Shown here one piece after another: positions 1-8,023 of a stretch of DNA of 64,000 nucleotides. Origin of the DNA: CAVRIA01 sp963721115 (lineage in GTDB: Bacteria > Desulfobacterota > Binatia > HRBIN30 > CADEER01); assembly GCA_963721115.1 (NCBI GenBank), contig CAVRIA010000004.1, forward strand, positions 1,240,001-1,304,000. The letters run 5' to 3'. A program made the position numbers and the translations under genes. Within the stretch, counting starts at the first letter, position 1. Each line of letters opens with the position of its first letter. The notes under the pieces were generated by a model that ran no database searches, had not been told where the DNA came from, and saw only the letters and a list, made by a program, of their open reading frames with translations.

Positions 1-548
1 TGGGCGTGCTCCGAGATGATGCGGGGGATCATCGGCACCTGCTCGAGGTAGAGGACGTGTGCGATGCGGTGGGCGGTGATCGCCTCCATGGCGGGGTAGC
101 TGAAGACCACTTCCTCGACACTCTTGGCGGCCGGATCGCCGTCGTAGGCGGCGAGCACGTCGGTGTTCAGAACCCGGCGCAGCTCCGGCAGGGCGTGGAA
201 CAGGCGGAGAACGACCTCCTCGCTCCACTCCGGGCCCCGGTTTTGCGGCGCGCGGCCCACCTGCTGCTCGTAACTCAGGGCGCGGGAGGTCTGCTCGACC
301 AGGATCTCGTAGGCCGGGTAGAGGTGCTCGGCGATGGTGTGGCGAAGGTTGTCCCGGTTCAGCGAGCGCGTGCTGTAGAAGCCGAGATAGACGGCCGGCT
401 TGAGGTGATTGAAAGCGTCGATCACGGCGCGCTTGTTGGGGAGAGCGGCGCTCTCCAGGCTGTTGATCTCCTCCGGCCCGTCGTAGCTGGCCAGCACCGC
501 GTCGATGGCCCGGTCGAGCTGCTTGTGCCTGGTCGGATTGTGCGCCAT
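1..548 (-). CDS. cysE: Serine O-acetyltransferase, N-terminal part (gene runs off the window)
   Basis: Transfers an acetyl group from acetyl-CoA to L-serine, the first step of cysteine synthesis in the cytoplasm. About 182 codons are visible. They hold the all-helical N-terminal region of the family, with the recognisable stretches LFHALPELRRVL, AAYDGDPAAKSVEEVVFSYP and AITAHRIAHVLYLEQVPMIP, which lead into the start of the left-handed beta-helix (PRIISEHA). The catalytic hexapeptide-repeat half lies beyond position 1. The ATG at 546-548 (minus) is the only sensible start. The N-terminus is long, as in plant-like and deltaproteobacterial enzymes. A methyltransferase gene lies 143 bp upstream on the same strand. 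The family assignment is firm; the substrate is inferred from the family. Confidence 0.85.
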   Translation of the reverse strand, partial: MAHNPTRHKQLDRAIDAVLASYDGPEEINSLESAALPNKRAVIDAFNHLKPAVYLGFYSTRSLNRDNLRHTIAEHLYPAYEILVEQTSRALSYEQQVGRAPQNRGPEWSEEVVLRLFHALPELRRVLNTDVLAAYDGDPAAKSVEEVVFSYPAMEAITAHRIAHVLYLEQVPMIPRIISEHA

Positions 549-691
549 GTCCGTTTGCCCCGCGGCGGCACATTATGCCCGCGCCCGGGTGCCGGAAACA
601 ACCCACCCGAAAACGGCCGTCCTCACCCCGCCGGTGGATGGGGCCCGTCGCTTCGCCTTGCGCGCGGCCGGAAGCCGGTCGGAAGTGCGGG

Positions 692-1543
692 TCAGTCGTA
701 GTCGGACGCCGCGGAGAGAAGGTCGACGTCGAGATCGGCGATGGCGACTCGCGCGATGGCGGTGTCGGCCGTGGGGAGTGCCCGGAAGCGTCTGCTGGGA
801 ACGCTGCGGATGAGCTGCATGCGCTCGATGTCGGCGGCGCAACCGAGGTAGCTGGCGAACGGGTTGGGCCAGCCCGCGACGCTTCCCGCCAGGCGCCGCA
901 CGACGGACCTCCGGCAGAGGCGGTTGGGAAAGTGCGGCACCCCCGCCCAGCGCCAGCGCACGGTGCCGGCGCGGGCCAGCAGGCGGATCACCTCGGGCAG
1001 CGGATAGAAGCAGGCGTCGCGGTACACGGTGGGCGCGCGGTGCGCCTCCAGACGGCGCCGGACGCCGAGCACGGACCATCGGTTGAGGACGCCAACGTAG
1101 ACGCGGCGCCGCGCCACGCGCACCAGCTCGGCGACCGCCGTGGCCGGGTGCGGCAGAAACTCCAGCGTCGTATTCATGATCGCCACGTCGAAGCTGGCGT
1201 CGGGGAAGGGCAGGGCGCAGGCGTTGCCGCAAATCAGACGCGCGCCCGGCAGCTTGCCGGCGGCAACCCGCAGCATCGCGGCAGAGTGGTCCACCCCGGT
1301 CACGCGCGCGCCGGTGTCGGCGAGCACCTGCATCGTCTCGCCGGTGCCGCAGCCGACGTCGAGAGCGGACTCGCCCCACTGGGGATCGAGGAGGCTGAGG
1401 AGCAACCGGGTCTGCAGGTGCTTCGCCAGCGAGCCGGCCGGTGTCTCGAACCAGCGGTCGTAGCGGAGGGCGGCGTCTTCGCCGAAAGAGCCGTTCCTCT
1501 CACCGTGCGGCGGTGGATTGCCAGGAGCTGGAGTGCGGTTCAT
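692..1543 (-). CDS. Class I SAM-dependent methyltransferase
   Basis: Predicted small-molecule methyltransferase of the Methyltransf_11/UbiE-like type, 283 aa. Motif I is the canonical DVGCGTG at about residues 62-68. The acidic end of strand 2 (GVDHS) and post-motif II (LPFPDASFDVAIMNTTLEFL) follow in the expected order. The C-terminal hundred residues are Arg-rich and do not help to identify the substrate. The ATG at 1541-1543 was preferred because AGGA lies 7 bases upstream; an in-frame TTG eight codons earlier is possible. The gene is the upstream neighbour of cysE on the same strand, but 143 bp separate them, so co-transcription is uncertain. Substrate unknown. Confidence 0.8.
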   Translation of the reverse strand: MNRTPAPGNPPPHGERNGSFGEDAALRYDRWFETPAGSLAKHLQTRLLLSLLDPQWGESALDVGCGTGETMQVLADTGARVTGVDHSAAMLRVAAGKLPGARLICGNACALPFPDASFDVAIMNTTLEFLPHPATAVAELVRVARRRVYVGVLNRWSVLGVRRRLEAHRAPTVYRDACFYPLPEVIRLLARAGTVRWRWAGVPHFPNRLCRRSVVRRLAGSVAGWPNPFASYLGCAADIERMQLIRSVPSRRFRALPTADTAIARVAIADLDVDLLSAASDYD

Positions 1544-1598
1544 GAACGCGTCCTGATCGGCAGCCAAAAGGATCCGCGTCGAGAGCCCGGCGCGATCC

Positions 1599-2603
1599 TC
1601 AGAAAAAGATCCCCGGCCGCTCCCGAAGCCCTTGGTCGAGCATGGACTGAATCGTCTTCTTGACCTTGTCGACCTTTCTCGCGATCACCTCGTCCTCATC
1701 GTCCGGGTCGCCCTTGAAGCGCAAGGGTTTGCCGAAGTAGATCCGGTACTTGACCGGAAGCGGCATCAGACCCAGGGGGCCGAGCCAGGGCCAGGTCAGG
1801 GTGACGGGGAAGGCCGGCATGCCGAGCAGGCGGCCGAGCGATTCCAGGTTGGCGATTCCCGGCGCCTGCTCCTCGGAGCCGATCACAGCCACCGGCACGA
1901 TGGGCGTATCCGTCGCCAGCGAAAGGCGCATGAAGCCGGAGCCGAAGCGCTGCAGGCGATAGCGCTCGCTGAACAGCTTGTTCATGCCCCGCACGCCCTC
2001 GGGGAAGGCGATCACCGCTTCCTCGTTGCGCAAGAGATCAATGCAGTTCTTCGGTGTACCGACCACCGAGCCGGTGCGACTCATCAGCTGGTTGACGAAG
2101 GGCACCGTGGGAAGCCAGTACTCGCCCATGCCGCGCAGAATGCGCGGCGGCTCGTGCTCCACGAACGCCGCGGTCCCGATCATGGCGGCGTCCAGCGCGA
2201 CCTGCCCTGCGTGGTTGCCGATCACCATGACGCGGCCGCCGGGCAGGTTCTCGATACCGTGCGTGTCGACGCGGAAGTAGTAGCGGTAGAGGAGAGTGGT
2301 GGCGACCAGGGCACGGCGGGCGACGTCGGCGTTGAAGCCCCAGGGATCGTACCCGTAGCGGTTCAGCCGGGTCGGGATGCGGCGCATGCGCTGCGCGATC
2401 TCCACGTTGATCGACGTGACGACGTCGGGATTCAGCCGCTGCCAGGCTTGACGGCCCGCTTCGAGCAGAAGCTCCCACGGACCGGTCGGCGGCGCGGGCC
2501 TCACTGCCGCGACCGCCGGCGCCGCAGACCGCTGCGCCCGCGGTGAGCGCCGACGCGCACGAACGAGCCGGCGCTCTTGCAAGGATTCGATGCTTGCGGC
2601 CAT
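1599..2603 (-). CDS. Lysophospholipid/glycerol acyltransferase family protein (PlsC-like)
   Basis: Predicted membrane-associated acyltransferase that esterifies a glycerol- or lysophospholipid-type acceptor with an acyl group, 334 aa. The catalytic block reads GNHAGQVALDAAM (around residues 129-141). His and Asp are six residues apart instead of the classical HX4D, a spacing I associate with a DAG-acyltransferase-like branch. The acceptor-binding block FPEGVRG follows near residue 200. The N-terminal 45 residues are basic and Ala/Pro-rich, probably a flexible lead. The ATG at 2601-2603 has GGAGG at 4-5 bases. It lies 18 bp after the epimerase gene on the same strand, and this acyltransferase plus SDR-epimerase pairing suggests a shared lipid-modifying step. 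Exact acceptor unknown. Confidence 0.82.
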   Translation of the reverse strand: MAASIESLQERRLVRARRRSPRAQRSAAPAVAAVRPAPPTGPWELLLEAGRQAWQRLNPDVVTSINVEIAQRMRRIPTRLNRYGYDPWGFNADVARRALVATTLLYRYYFRVDTHGIENLPGGRVMVIGNHAGQVALDAAMIGTAAFVEHEPPRILRGMGEYWLPTVPFVNQLMSRTGSVVGTPKNCIDLLRNEEAVIAFPEGVRGMNKLFSERYRLQRFGSGFMRLSLATDTPIVPVAVIGSEEQAPGIANLESLGRLLGMPAFPVTLTWPWLGPLGLMPLPVKYRIYFGKPLRFKGDPDDEDEVIARKVDKVKKTIQSMLDQGLRERPGIFF

Positions 2604-2621
2604 CACGCCTCCTGCCGCCTC

Positions 2622-3554
2622 TCAAACCCTCGCCGCGGCGAAGGTCTCCGCCAGGGAGAAGCGGGGCTCGAATCCCGTCGCTTCCCGCAAGCGCCCGCCG
2701 TCCAAGGTGCACTGGTACTTGATGAAATCCATGGCCCCCGAGGGGAAGGGATAGAGCCCCCAGCGAAACAGCCGGCGGATCGCGCCCTTCAGGAGGATCT
2801 CCGGCAGGGGCAGGGCGCGGCCGCCGATCTCCTTGATGGCGACGTGCAGCGGGACGGCAGCGGGGCCGACGACGTTGAAAACCCCGCGCGTGTTGCGTTC
2901 GATCGCCAGCACGATCACCTCGGCGAGATCGTCCTCGTGGATGAATTGCATCATCGGGTCGAAGCCGAGCAGGGTGGGTACGTAGTCGCTGCGCAGATAA
3001 CGGCCGATCGCGCTGTGCACGTGGTACCCCAGAACGTTGACCGGACGCAGGACGGCGATCGCCGTCTCGGGAAACTCCCAGAGGTAGGCGCTCGCCAGCA
3101 TGTCCATCTCGGACAGGTCGCGAACCTCCGGATAGGTTCGGCTCACGCTGAGCGGGAAGCTCTCGTCCATGTAGTACGGGTTCTCCGGCAGTGCCCCGTA
3201 GACGTAGGAGCTGGAGCAGACGACGACGTTCTTGACGCCGTGAGAGACGGCGAACTCGATCAGTCGCTTGGTGCCGTTGACGTTGACCTCGTGGCGGACG
3301 GCGGGATGGGTGCTGAAGTGCCGAATGGCGGCCAGGTGCACGATCGCATCGGGTCGCTCGCGCCGGATCACGTCCTCGAACTTCTTCTTGCGCACGTCGG
3401 CGATCGAAAGGGCGACGCGCGCCGGACGTCCCTTCCACGCCACCCGATCCACCCCGTGCACCCGATAGCGCTCGCGGCGCGCCAGCAGCTTCCTCGCGAC
3501 GAGCCGGCCCTGACCGCCCGCGATGCCGGTGATCAGCACCTTCTTCATAGGCAT
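2622..3554 (-). CDS. NAD-dependent epimerase/dehydratase (extended SDR)
   Basis: Extended short-chain dehydrogenase, 310 aa. A near-N-terminal nucleotide-binding motif (KKVLITGIAGGQG, a variant of TGxxGxxG) is followed by IVHLAA, CSSSYVYG as the Ser/Thr active-site strand, and a C-terminal substrate domain. The usual YxxxK is not obvious: the region after the active-site serine reads YYMDESFPLS, so catalysis may be modified. The start could be the ATG at 3552-3554 or the one two codons later (3546-3548); neither has a clear ribosome site. It is the upstream gene of an apparent two-gene operon with the acyltransferase. Possible roles are oxidation or epimerisation of a sugar or lipid head group; the substrate cannot be read from the sequence. 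Confidence 0.78.
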   Translation of the reverse strand: MPMKKVLITGIAGGQGRLVARKLLARRERYRVHGVDRVAWKGRPARVALSIADVRKKKFEDVIRRERPDAIVHLAAIRHFSTHPAVRHEVNVNGTKRLIEFAVSHGVKNVVVCSSSYVYGALPENPYYMDESFPLSVSRTYPEVRDLSEMDMLASAYLWEFPETAIAVLRPVNVLGYHVHSAIGRYLRSDYVPTLLGFDPMMQFIHEDDLAEVIVLAIERNTRGVFNVVGPAAVPLHVAIKEIGGRALPLPEILLKGAIRRLFRWGLYPFPSGAMDFIKYQCTLDGGRLREATGFEPRFSLAETFAAARV

Positions 3555-3731
3555 CCGACTGTACCGAAAACCGCCCGCCATTGGAATGAAGGCGTCATTT
3601 CGAGAGCCGGGGCGACCGCATCCCACGCGAACTCGACACTCGCAGCAGGGGGTTTCACCAGCTGCTGCGGGACCTTTTGGCGGCCGTTCCGTCAGCCCTC
3701 TGCTGGCCTGATCATTGCATTCGGCAACCGC

Positions 3732-4439
3732 ATGGCCGGAAGGGGGCGACGCCGAATCGGTGGTGCGGCGGGGTCGACGCGCGCACCGAGGCGATCGAGC
3801 GACGGCGAGGACCTGCTGTCCCGTCTCATCCACGACTTGAAGAATCCACTCGGGGTGGTCCTGTCGTACGCGGAGATGCTTTCCGGCGCCGGTGCGGCTG
3901 AGCGCGACGAGTTCAGCGTACGGCTGCGCGTCAATGCGCACCGTTCGATTCAGGTCCTGGACGAGTTCGCCCTGCTGCACGACCTGCGCCGCGGACGACT
4001 CGACTGCGCTGCGGCGGAGTGCGACTGGCACGATGTCGTCGACGGGGCGCTGGAGCAGTTGCAACCGGTGTTGGAGGGGAGCCTCGGCCGGGTGAAGTGC
4101 GAGCGCGGTGCGCCGGTTCCGATCCGAGCCGACGCCTGGATGCTGGCGCGGGCCCTGCGTTGTCTGCTGCGCGAGAGTCTGCGCGCGACCCGGGACGACT
4201 CTCTGGTGCGGGTCGTGCCGCGGCTCTGCGGAGCGAGCGCGGAGCTGTGTCTGAGCACGGCGGCGGCGCGAGAGGTGGGGTCGGAGGACCAGTTGCTGCT
4301 CGACGATCAGGGACTCGAGATCGAGCTGATGCGCGAGGTGGCGGCCCTGCACGGTGGAACCGTGTCGGTCTCTCACGATCGGGCCGGGATGCAAGTGATC
4401 GTGCGCCTGCCGCCGGTGGCCGCGTCGCGAGCGGGCTAG
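3732..4439 (+). CDS. Small histidine-kinase-like protein with degenerate ATP site (possible histidine phosphotransferase)
   Basis: 235 aa with no membrane segment and no sensor domain. A clear H-box, RLIHDLKNPLGVVLSYAEML (about residues 31-50), marks a HisKA-type dimerisation/phospho-acceptor helix. The following alpha/beta half has the size of a HATPase domain. It lacks the N-box asparagine (LRCLLRESLRAT in its place) and any DxGxG loop; only the last helix and strand (MREVAALHGGTVSV) resemble the family. It may therefore be a pseudokinase or a ChpT-like phosphotransferase that relays phosphate rather than using ATP. It converges on the ATPase-receiver fusion gene 51 bp away, which makes that receiver a candidate partner. 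The ATG at 3732 was chosen because the similarity begins soon after; no strong ribosome site is visible. Confidence 0.65.
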   Translation: MAGRGRRRIGGAAGSTRAPRRSSDGEDLLSRLIHDLKNPLGVVLSYAEMLSGAGAAERDEFSVRLRVNAHRSIQVLDEFALLHDLRRGRLDCAAAECDWHDVVDGALEQLQPVLEGSLGRVKCERGAPVPIRADAWMLARALRCLLRESLRATRDDSLVRVVPRLCGASAELCLSTAAAREVGSEDQLLLDDQGLEIELMREVAALHGGTVSVSHDRAGMQVIVRLPPVAASRAG

Positions 4440-4490
4440 TAGTAACCGCGTTGAAAAACAGGGCCCGTTGCGGCAGCGGGCGGGGGCGGC

Positions 4491-6935
4491 TCAGCTCGCT
4501 TCGATCTGTACCGCGCCGCGAAGGCCGCCGTCTCCGGCGTGGCTGCCATTGGGCCCGGTGACAGAGCTCTCGTCGAGCACAGGCCCGTACGATCGCTGGA
4601 GCACGCGGCGAACCCGGGCGAGCAGCTCGGTGCGGTCGAACGGCTTTGCGATGTAGTCGTCGGTGCCCGCCAGGTAGCCGCGTGTGCGGTTGGGGGCGTC
4701 GTCGAGGGCGGTCAACATCAGAATCGGGATGAATGCCGTGCGCACGTTGGCGCGCAGCTGACGGCAGACTTCGAAGCCGTCCATCTCGGGCATCATCACG
4801 TCGAGCAGGATGACGTCCGGCTCCCCCGCAGCGGCGCGCTCGAGCGCGTCTGCTCCGCTCTCGGCGGTCTCGACGTCGATGGGCATGCCACTGCGTTCGA
4901 GGAAGATCTTCATCAGGAAGCAGAAATCGCGCTCGTCATCGACGACCAGGGCGCGCCACCGGCGGGGAGGGGCGACGGCGGGCTCGGCGGGCTCGGCGGG
5001 CGGAAGGGCTGCGGGCGCCTCCGTCGCAGGCGCGGCGGCGGTCGACGAGCGCGGCGGAGTCGGGGCTACCTGGGGCGTGGCGCAGTAGGGGCACGCCTGC
5101 CATTCCTTCTGCAGCCGCTTGCCGCACTTGGTGCACTCACAGCGCAGCGGCGTGGAGCAGTTCGGGCAGACCGAGAACATCTGCTCGATGACGTGATTGC
5201 ACACCGAGCAGCACATGCGCTCCTCTGCGATGTCGACGGCGCGCAAGACCTCCTCGGTAGTGGTGACGCCATTGAGGACCTTCAGCGCGGCGTTCTCCGC
5301 CAGTAGTCGCATGCCGTCGTCGCGCGCCTGGACGCGGAGTGAGCTCTCCGGGGTCCGGGATTCGATCATCTTGGCCAGCATGGGAGTGATCGACATCGTC
5401 TCGTAGACGGCCTCGCGGCCCGCGTAGCCGAGCTTGCGGCAGACCGAGCACCCGACCCCTTGCCGGTACTCGTGGCCGGTGACAGGGACGCCGAGCGATT
5501 GCAGCGCCACGGGGTCCGGTTGGTAGACCTCCGCGCACTTCTCGCAGATCTTGCGCACCAGACGCTGGGCGACGACCACGTGAACGGAGGAGGCGATGAG
5601 GAACGGGTCGATGCCGAGGTCCATGAGGCGATACACGGTGGCGACCGCGTCGTTGGTATGCAGGGTGCTGAGCACCAAGTGGCCCGTCTGCGCGGCGCGC
5701 ACGGCGATCTCGGCGGTTTCCCGGTCGCGGATCTCGCCGACGAGGATGATGTCCGGGTCCTGGCGCAGAACGGAGCGCAGGGTCTCGGCAAAGGTCAGGC
5801 CCTGCTTCTCGTTGATCTCGACCTGGTTGACGCCGCGGATCTGATACTCGATCGGGTTCTCGATGGTCACGATGTTGCGCGTGGGAGAGATCAGCTCCGT
5901 GATCATCGCGTAGAGAGTGGTCGTCTTGCCGCTGCCGGTGGGGCCAGTGACGAGGACCATCCCCTGAGGTCGCGAGATCGCCTGCCGGAGGATGTGCAAG
6001 TCGCGCGGTTCCAGGTTCAGACAGTCGAGGCTCTTCGGGCCGGCATTGGAGTCGAGCACGCGCAAGGTCACCTTCTCGCCGAACTGGGTCGGGAGGCTGG
6101 AGACGCGCAGGTCGATGTTGGAATCGCGGTAGCGGATGCGGATGCGCCCATCCTGTGGGACGCGGCGTTCGGTGATGTCCAGGTTCGCCAGCACCTTGCA
6201 GCGGGCGGTCAGAGGATCCTGTACCCATTTGGGAAGCCGAAACGATTCCTGCAGCACACCGTCGACGCGATAGCGAACCCGCACTTCCGAGAGGCTGGCT
6301 TCGATATGGATGTCGCTCGCTCCAGCGCGAATGGCGTCAACGAGGATGAGATTGAGGAGCTTGACGACGGGCGGTAGCTTGGTTTCGCGGATCAGCGCGG
6401 CGAGGTCGGTCGACTCCTCGGGAAGCTCGGCGACCGGGATTTCGGACTCGCCCGGCACCGCGTCGAGGTAGGCGCTGAGCGCTTCGTCGAGGTGGTAGGA
6501 ATGGTGGATGGCGTCGCGGACCGCCGTCACCGTCGCCACCTGACAGCGGATCGTGCGGCCGGTGGCGAACTGAACGGCGCGCAGGCCCTCGCGATCGAGG
6601 GGATTGGCGCAGGCGACGTGCATCACGTCGTCTTGGATGCGCAGCGGAATGAGCCGATAACGAGAGGCGAGATCCTCGCGTAGCTGCGCGGTGGTGGACG
6701 GATCGAGGGGGAAGGCGGCGAGATTGATGTAGGGGAACTTCGACCGCTCGGCCAGGCAGTGCGCCAGGTGCTCGTCGCTGAGCTGGCCGCTTTGCACCAG
6801 CTTGTCGATGATCGGTTCCTCGTCTCCCGCCTGCGCCGCCGCCAGCGCGGCCTTCGCCACGTCGGACGGCACGCATCCGTTTTGAACCGCAAAGTCGAGT
6901 AGTCTCACGTCGCCGCTATTGCCGTTGTCCAGCAT
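4491..6935 (-). CDS. PilB/GspE-type ATPase fused to double zinc ribbon and response-regulator receiver
   Basis: 814 aa in three parts. Residues 1-200 hold an N-terminal MshEN/N1E-like region (VQSGQLSDEHLAHCLAE..FPYINLAAFPLD). Residues 200-560 form the secretion ATPase: Walker A GPTGSGKT at 331-338, Asp box, Walker B DIILVGEIRD near 395-404, His box STLHTND, and the CxxC...CxxC zinc site (Cys464/467 and 496/499) of the family. Residues 576-618 carry four more CxxC pairs (576/579, 590/593, 601/604, 615/618), read as a double zinc ribbon. A Pro/Ala linker leads to a receiver (661-780) with Asp666/667, phospho-acceptor Asp712 and Lys764. Such ATPases power type IV pilus extension or type II secretion; a phospho-receiver tail suggests direct two-component control. 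The ATG at 6933-6935 has GGAAGGA about 10 bases upstream. No pilin or platform genes are nearby. Confidence 0.9.
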   Translation of the reverse strand: MLDNGNSGDVRLLDFAVQNGCVPSDVAKAALAAAQAGDEEPIIDKLVQSGQLSDEHLAHCLAERSKFPYINLAAFPLDPSTTAQLREDLASRYRLIPLRIQDDVMHVACANPLDREGLRAVQFATGRTIRCQVATVTAVRDAIHHSYHLDEALSAYLDAVPGESEIPVAELPEESTDLAALIRETKLPPVVKLLNLILVDAIRAGASDIHIEASLSEVRVRYRVDGVLQESFRLPKWVQDPLTARCKVLANLDITERRVPQDGRIRIRYRDSNIDLRVSSLPTQFGEKVTLRVLDSNAGPKSLDCLNLEPRDLHILRQAISRPQGMVLVTGPTGSGKTTTLYAMITELISPTRNIVTIENPIEYQIRGVNQVEINEKQGLTFAETLRSVLRQDPDIILVGEIRDRETAEIAVRAAQTGHLVLSTLHTNDAVATVYRLMDLGIDPFLIASSVHVVVAQRLVRKICEKCAEVYQPDPVALQSLGVPVTGHEYRQGVGCSVCRKLGYAGREAVYETMSITPMLAKMIESRTPESSLRVQARDDGMRLLAENAALKVLNGVTTTEEVLRAVDIAEERMCCSVCNHVIEQMFSVCPNCSTPLRCECTKCGKRLQKEWQACPYCATPQVAPTPPRSSTAAAPATEAPAALPPAEPAEPAVAPPRRWRALVVDDERDFCFLMKIFLERSGMPIDVETAESGADALERAAAGEPDVILLDVMMPEMDGFEVCRQLRANVRTAFIPILMLTALDDAPNRTRGYLAGTDDYIAKPFDRTELLARVRRVLQRSYGPVLDESSVTGPNGSHAGDGGLRGAVQIEAS

Positions 6936-7159
6936 CGATTCCGCGTCCTTCCGAATGCACCTGTGCCACATCACGGGGATAGGCAAGGGACATGCCATGT
7001 GTAAATGTTTCTGCGGCCGTGGCATCCACTCTTCCCGTCGCCGCCATTCCGATATCTCAGCGTCGAGAACCTGGCGGAATTCACCAATCGTCCGGGCGAT
7101 GCCATCTCCCGTTGCGGACGGGCGTTGACTGTTGCGTCGGCGTGGCCTTCTCTAGGCGC

Positions 7160-8023
7160 ATGAGCCGCATCGCTGAACTCGCCGGAGTTGCCGTCGGCCG
7201 CGGTCACCCCGTACGTCTGATGGCGGTGCTCAACGTCAGCCCGGAATCCTTTTATCCGGGCTCGGTGTGCACCGACGTGGCGGGCCTGCGCGACGCGGCT
7301 CGGCGCGCGGCGGACGAGGGAGCAGACTTCCTCGACATTGGAGCCATGTCGACGGCGCCCTACCTGCGCAATCACATCTCGGCCGACGAAGAGATGCGGC
7401 GCATGGGCCGGGCCGTCGACGTGGTGGCGCCGGCGACGGCGCTGCCGGTGTCGGTGGACACGTCGCGGGCGGCGGTGGCGGCCACCGCTCTGGCGGCGGG
7501 GGCGCGCATCGTGAACGACGTCAGCGGACTGCGAGGCGACCCGGCCATGGGGGAGGTCGCGGCCGGGGCGGAGGGACTGGTCCTGATGGCATCCCCCGAC
7601 GGCGGGGTGGACATGGACGCGATTGCTCTCGTGCGCCGCCTGTTGACGGCGGCGCTCGGGCGCGCGAGCCGCGCCGGCGTCGAGCCCCGCCGCGTCGTCC
7701 TCGACCCCGGGATCGGATTTTTCACCCTCGGCAGCGCGTGCGCGTTCAACTGTGCCCTCCTGGCGGGCCTGTCGGCCCTGGCCGACCTGGAGCGGCCGCT
7801 CCTGGTCGGCGTGTCGCGCAAGTCGTTCCTGTCGAGCCTGACCGGCCGCCAGGGCCCGGAGGAGCGACTCGCCGGCTCGCTGGCGGCGACGGCGATCGCC
7901 GTCCACAACGGCGCTGCCGTCATTCGCACCCACGACGTGGCAGCGACGCGGGACGCCATCCGCGTCGCCGAGGCCGTGCGCGCCGCGTCGGTCCCGGAAG
8001 GGACTATCCCTCGCCGGCGCTGA
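7160..8023 (+). CDS. folP: Dihydropteroate synthase-like protein (variant motifs)
   Basis: 287 aa, the usual DHPS length. The family joins a pterin pyrophosphate to p-aminobenzoate in folate synthesis. The barrel motifs are in order: LMAVLNVSPESF (classical NVTPDSF), DIGAMSTAP (classical DIGGESTRPG), PVSVDTSR, RIVNDVSGL, VLDPGIGFF, LVGVSRKSFL and VIRTHDV. The GGEST block is changed to GAMST, the MHMxGxP block to LMASPDGG, and the Lys expected after DPGIGF is missing. This suggests a divergent, archaeal-like branch that might use another pterin or acceptor. The ATG at 7160 was chosen because homology starts immediately. Its last 20 bases overlap the end of the convergent diiron gene. folK at 62 kb and a PTPS at 52.5 kb support a pterin role. 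Confidence 0.8.
   Translation: MSRIAELAGVAVGRGHPVRLMAVLNVSPESFYPGSVCTDVAGLRDAARRAADEGADFLDIGAMSTAPYLRNHISADEEMRRMGRAVDVVAPATALPVSVDTSRAAVAATALAAGARIVNDVSGLRGDPAMGEVAAGAEGLVLMASPDGGVDMDAIALVRRLLTAALGRASRAGVEPRRVVLDPGIGFFTLGSACAFNCALLAGLSALADLERPLLVGVSRKSFLSSLTGRQGPEERLAGSLAATAIAVHNGAAVIRTHDVAATRDAIRVAEAVRAASVPEGTIPRRR

Noticed and set aside
2655..2690. A GGCTCGAATCCCG stretch resembling a tRNA T-arm
   Set aside because: It lies inside the epimerase coding sequence and no matching acceptor, D or anticodon arms can be drawn around it.
4440..4490. A terminator between the kinase-like and ATPase genes
   Set aside because: The possible CCCG/CGGG stem is only four to five pairs with no T-run, which is common by chance here.
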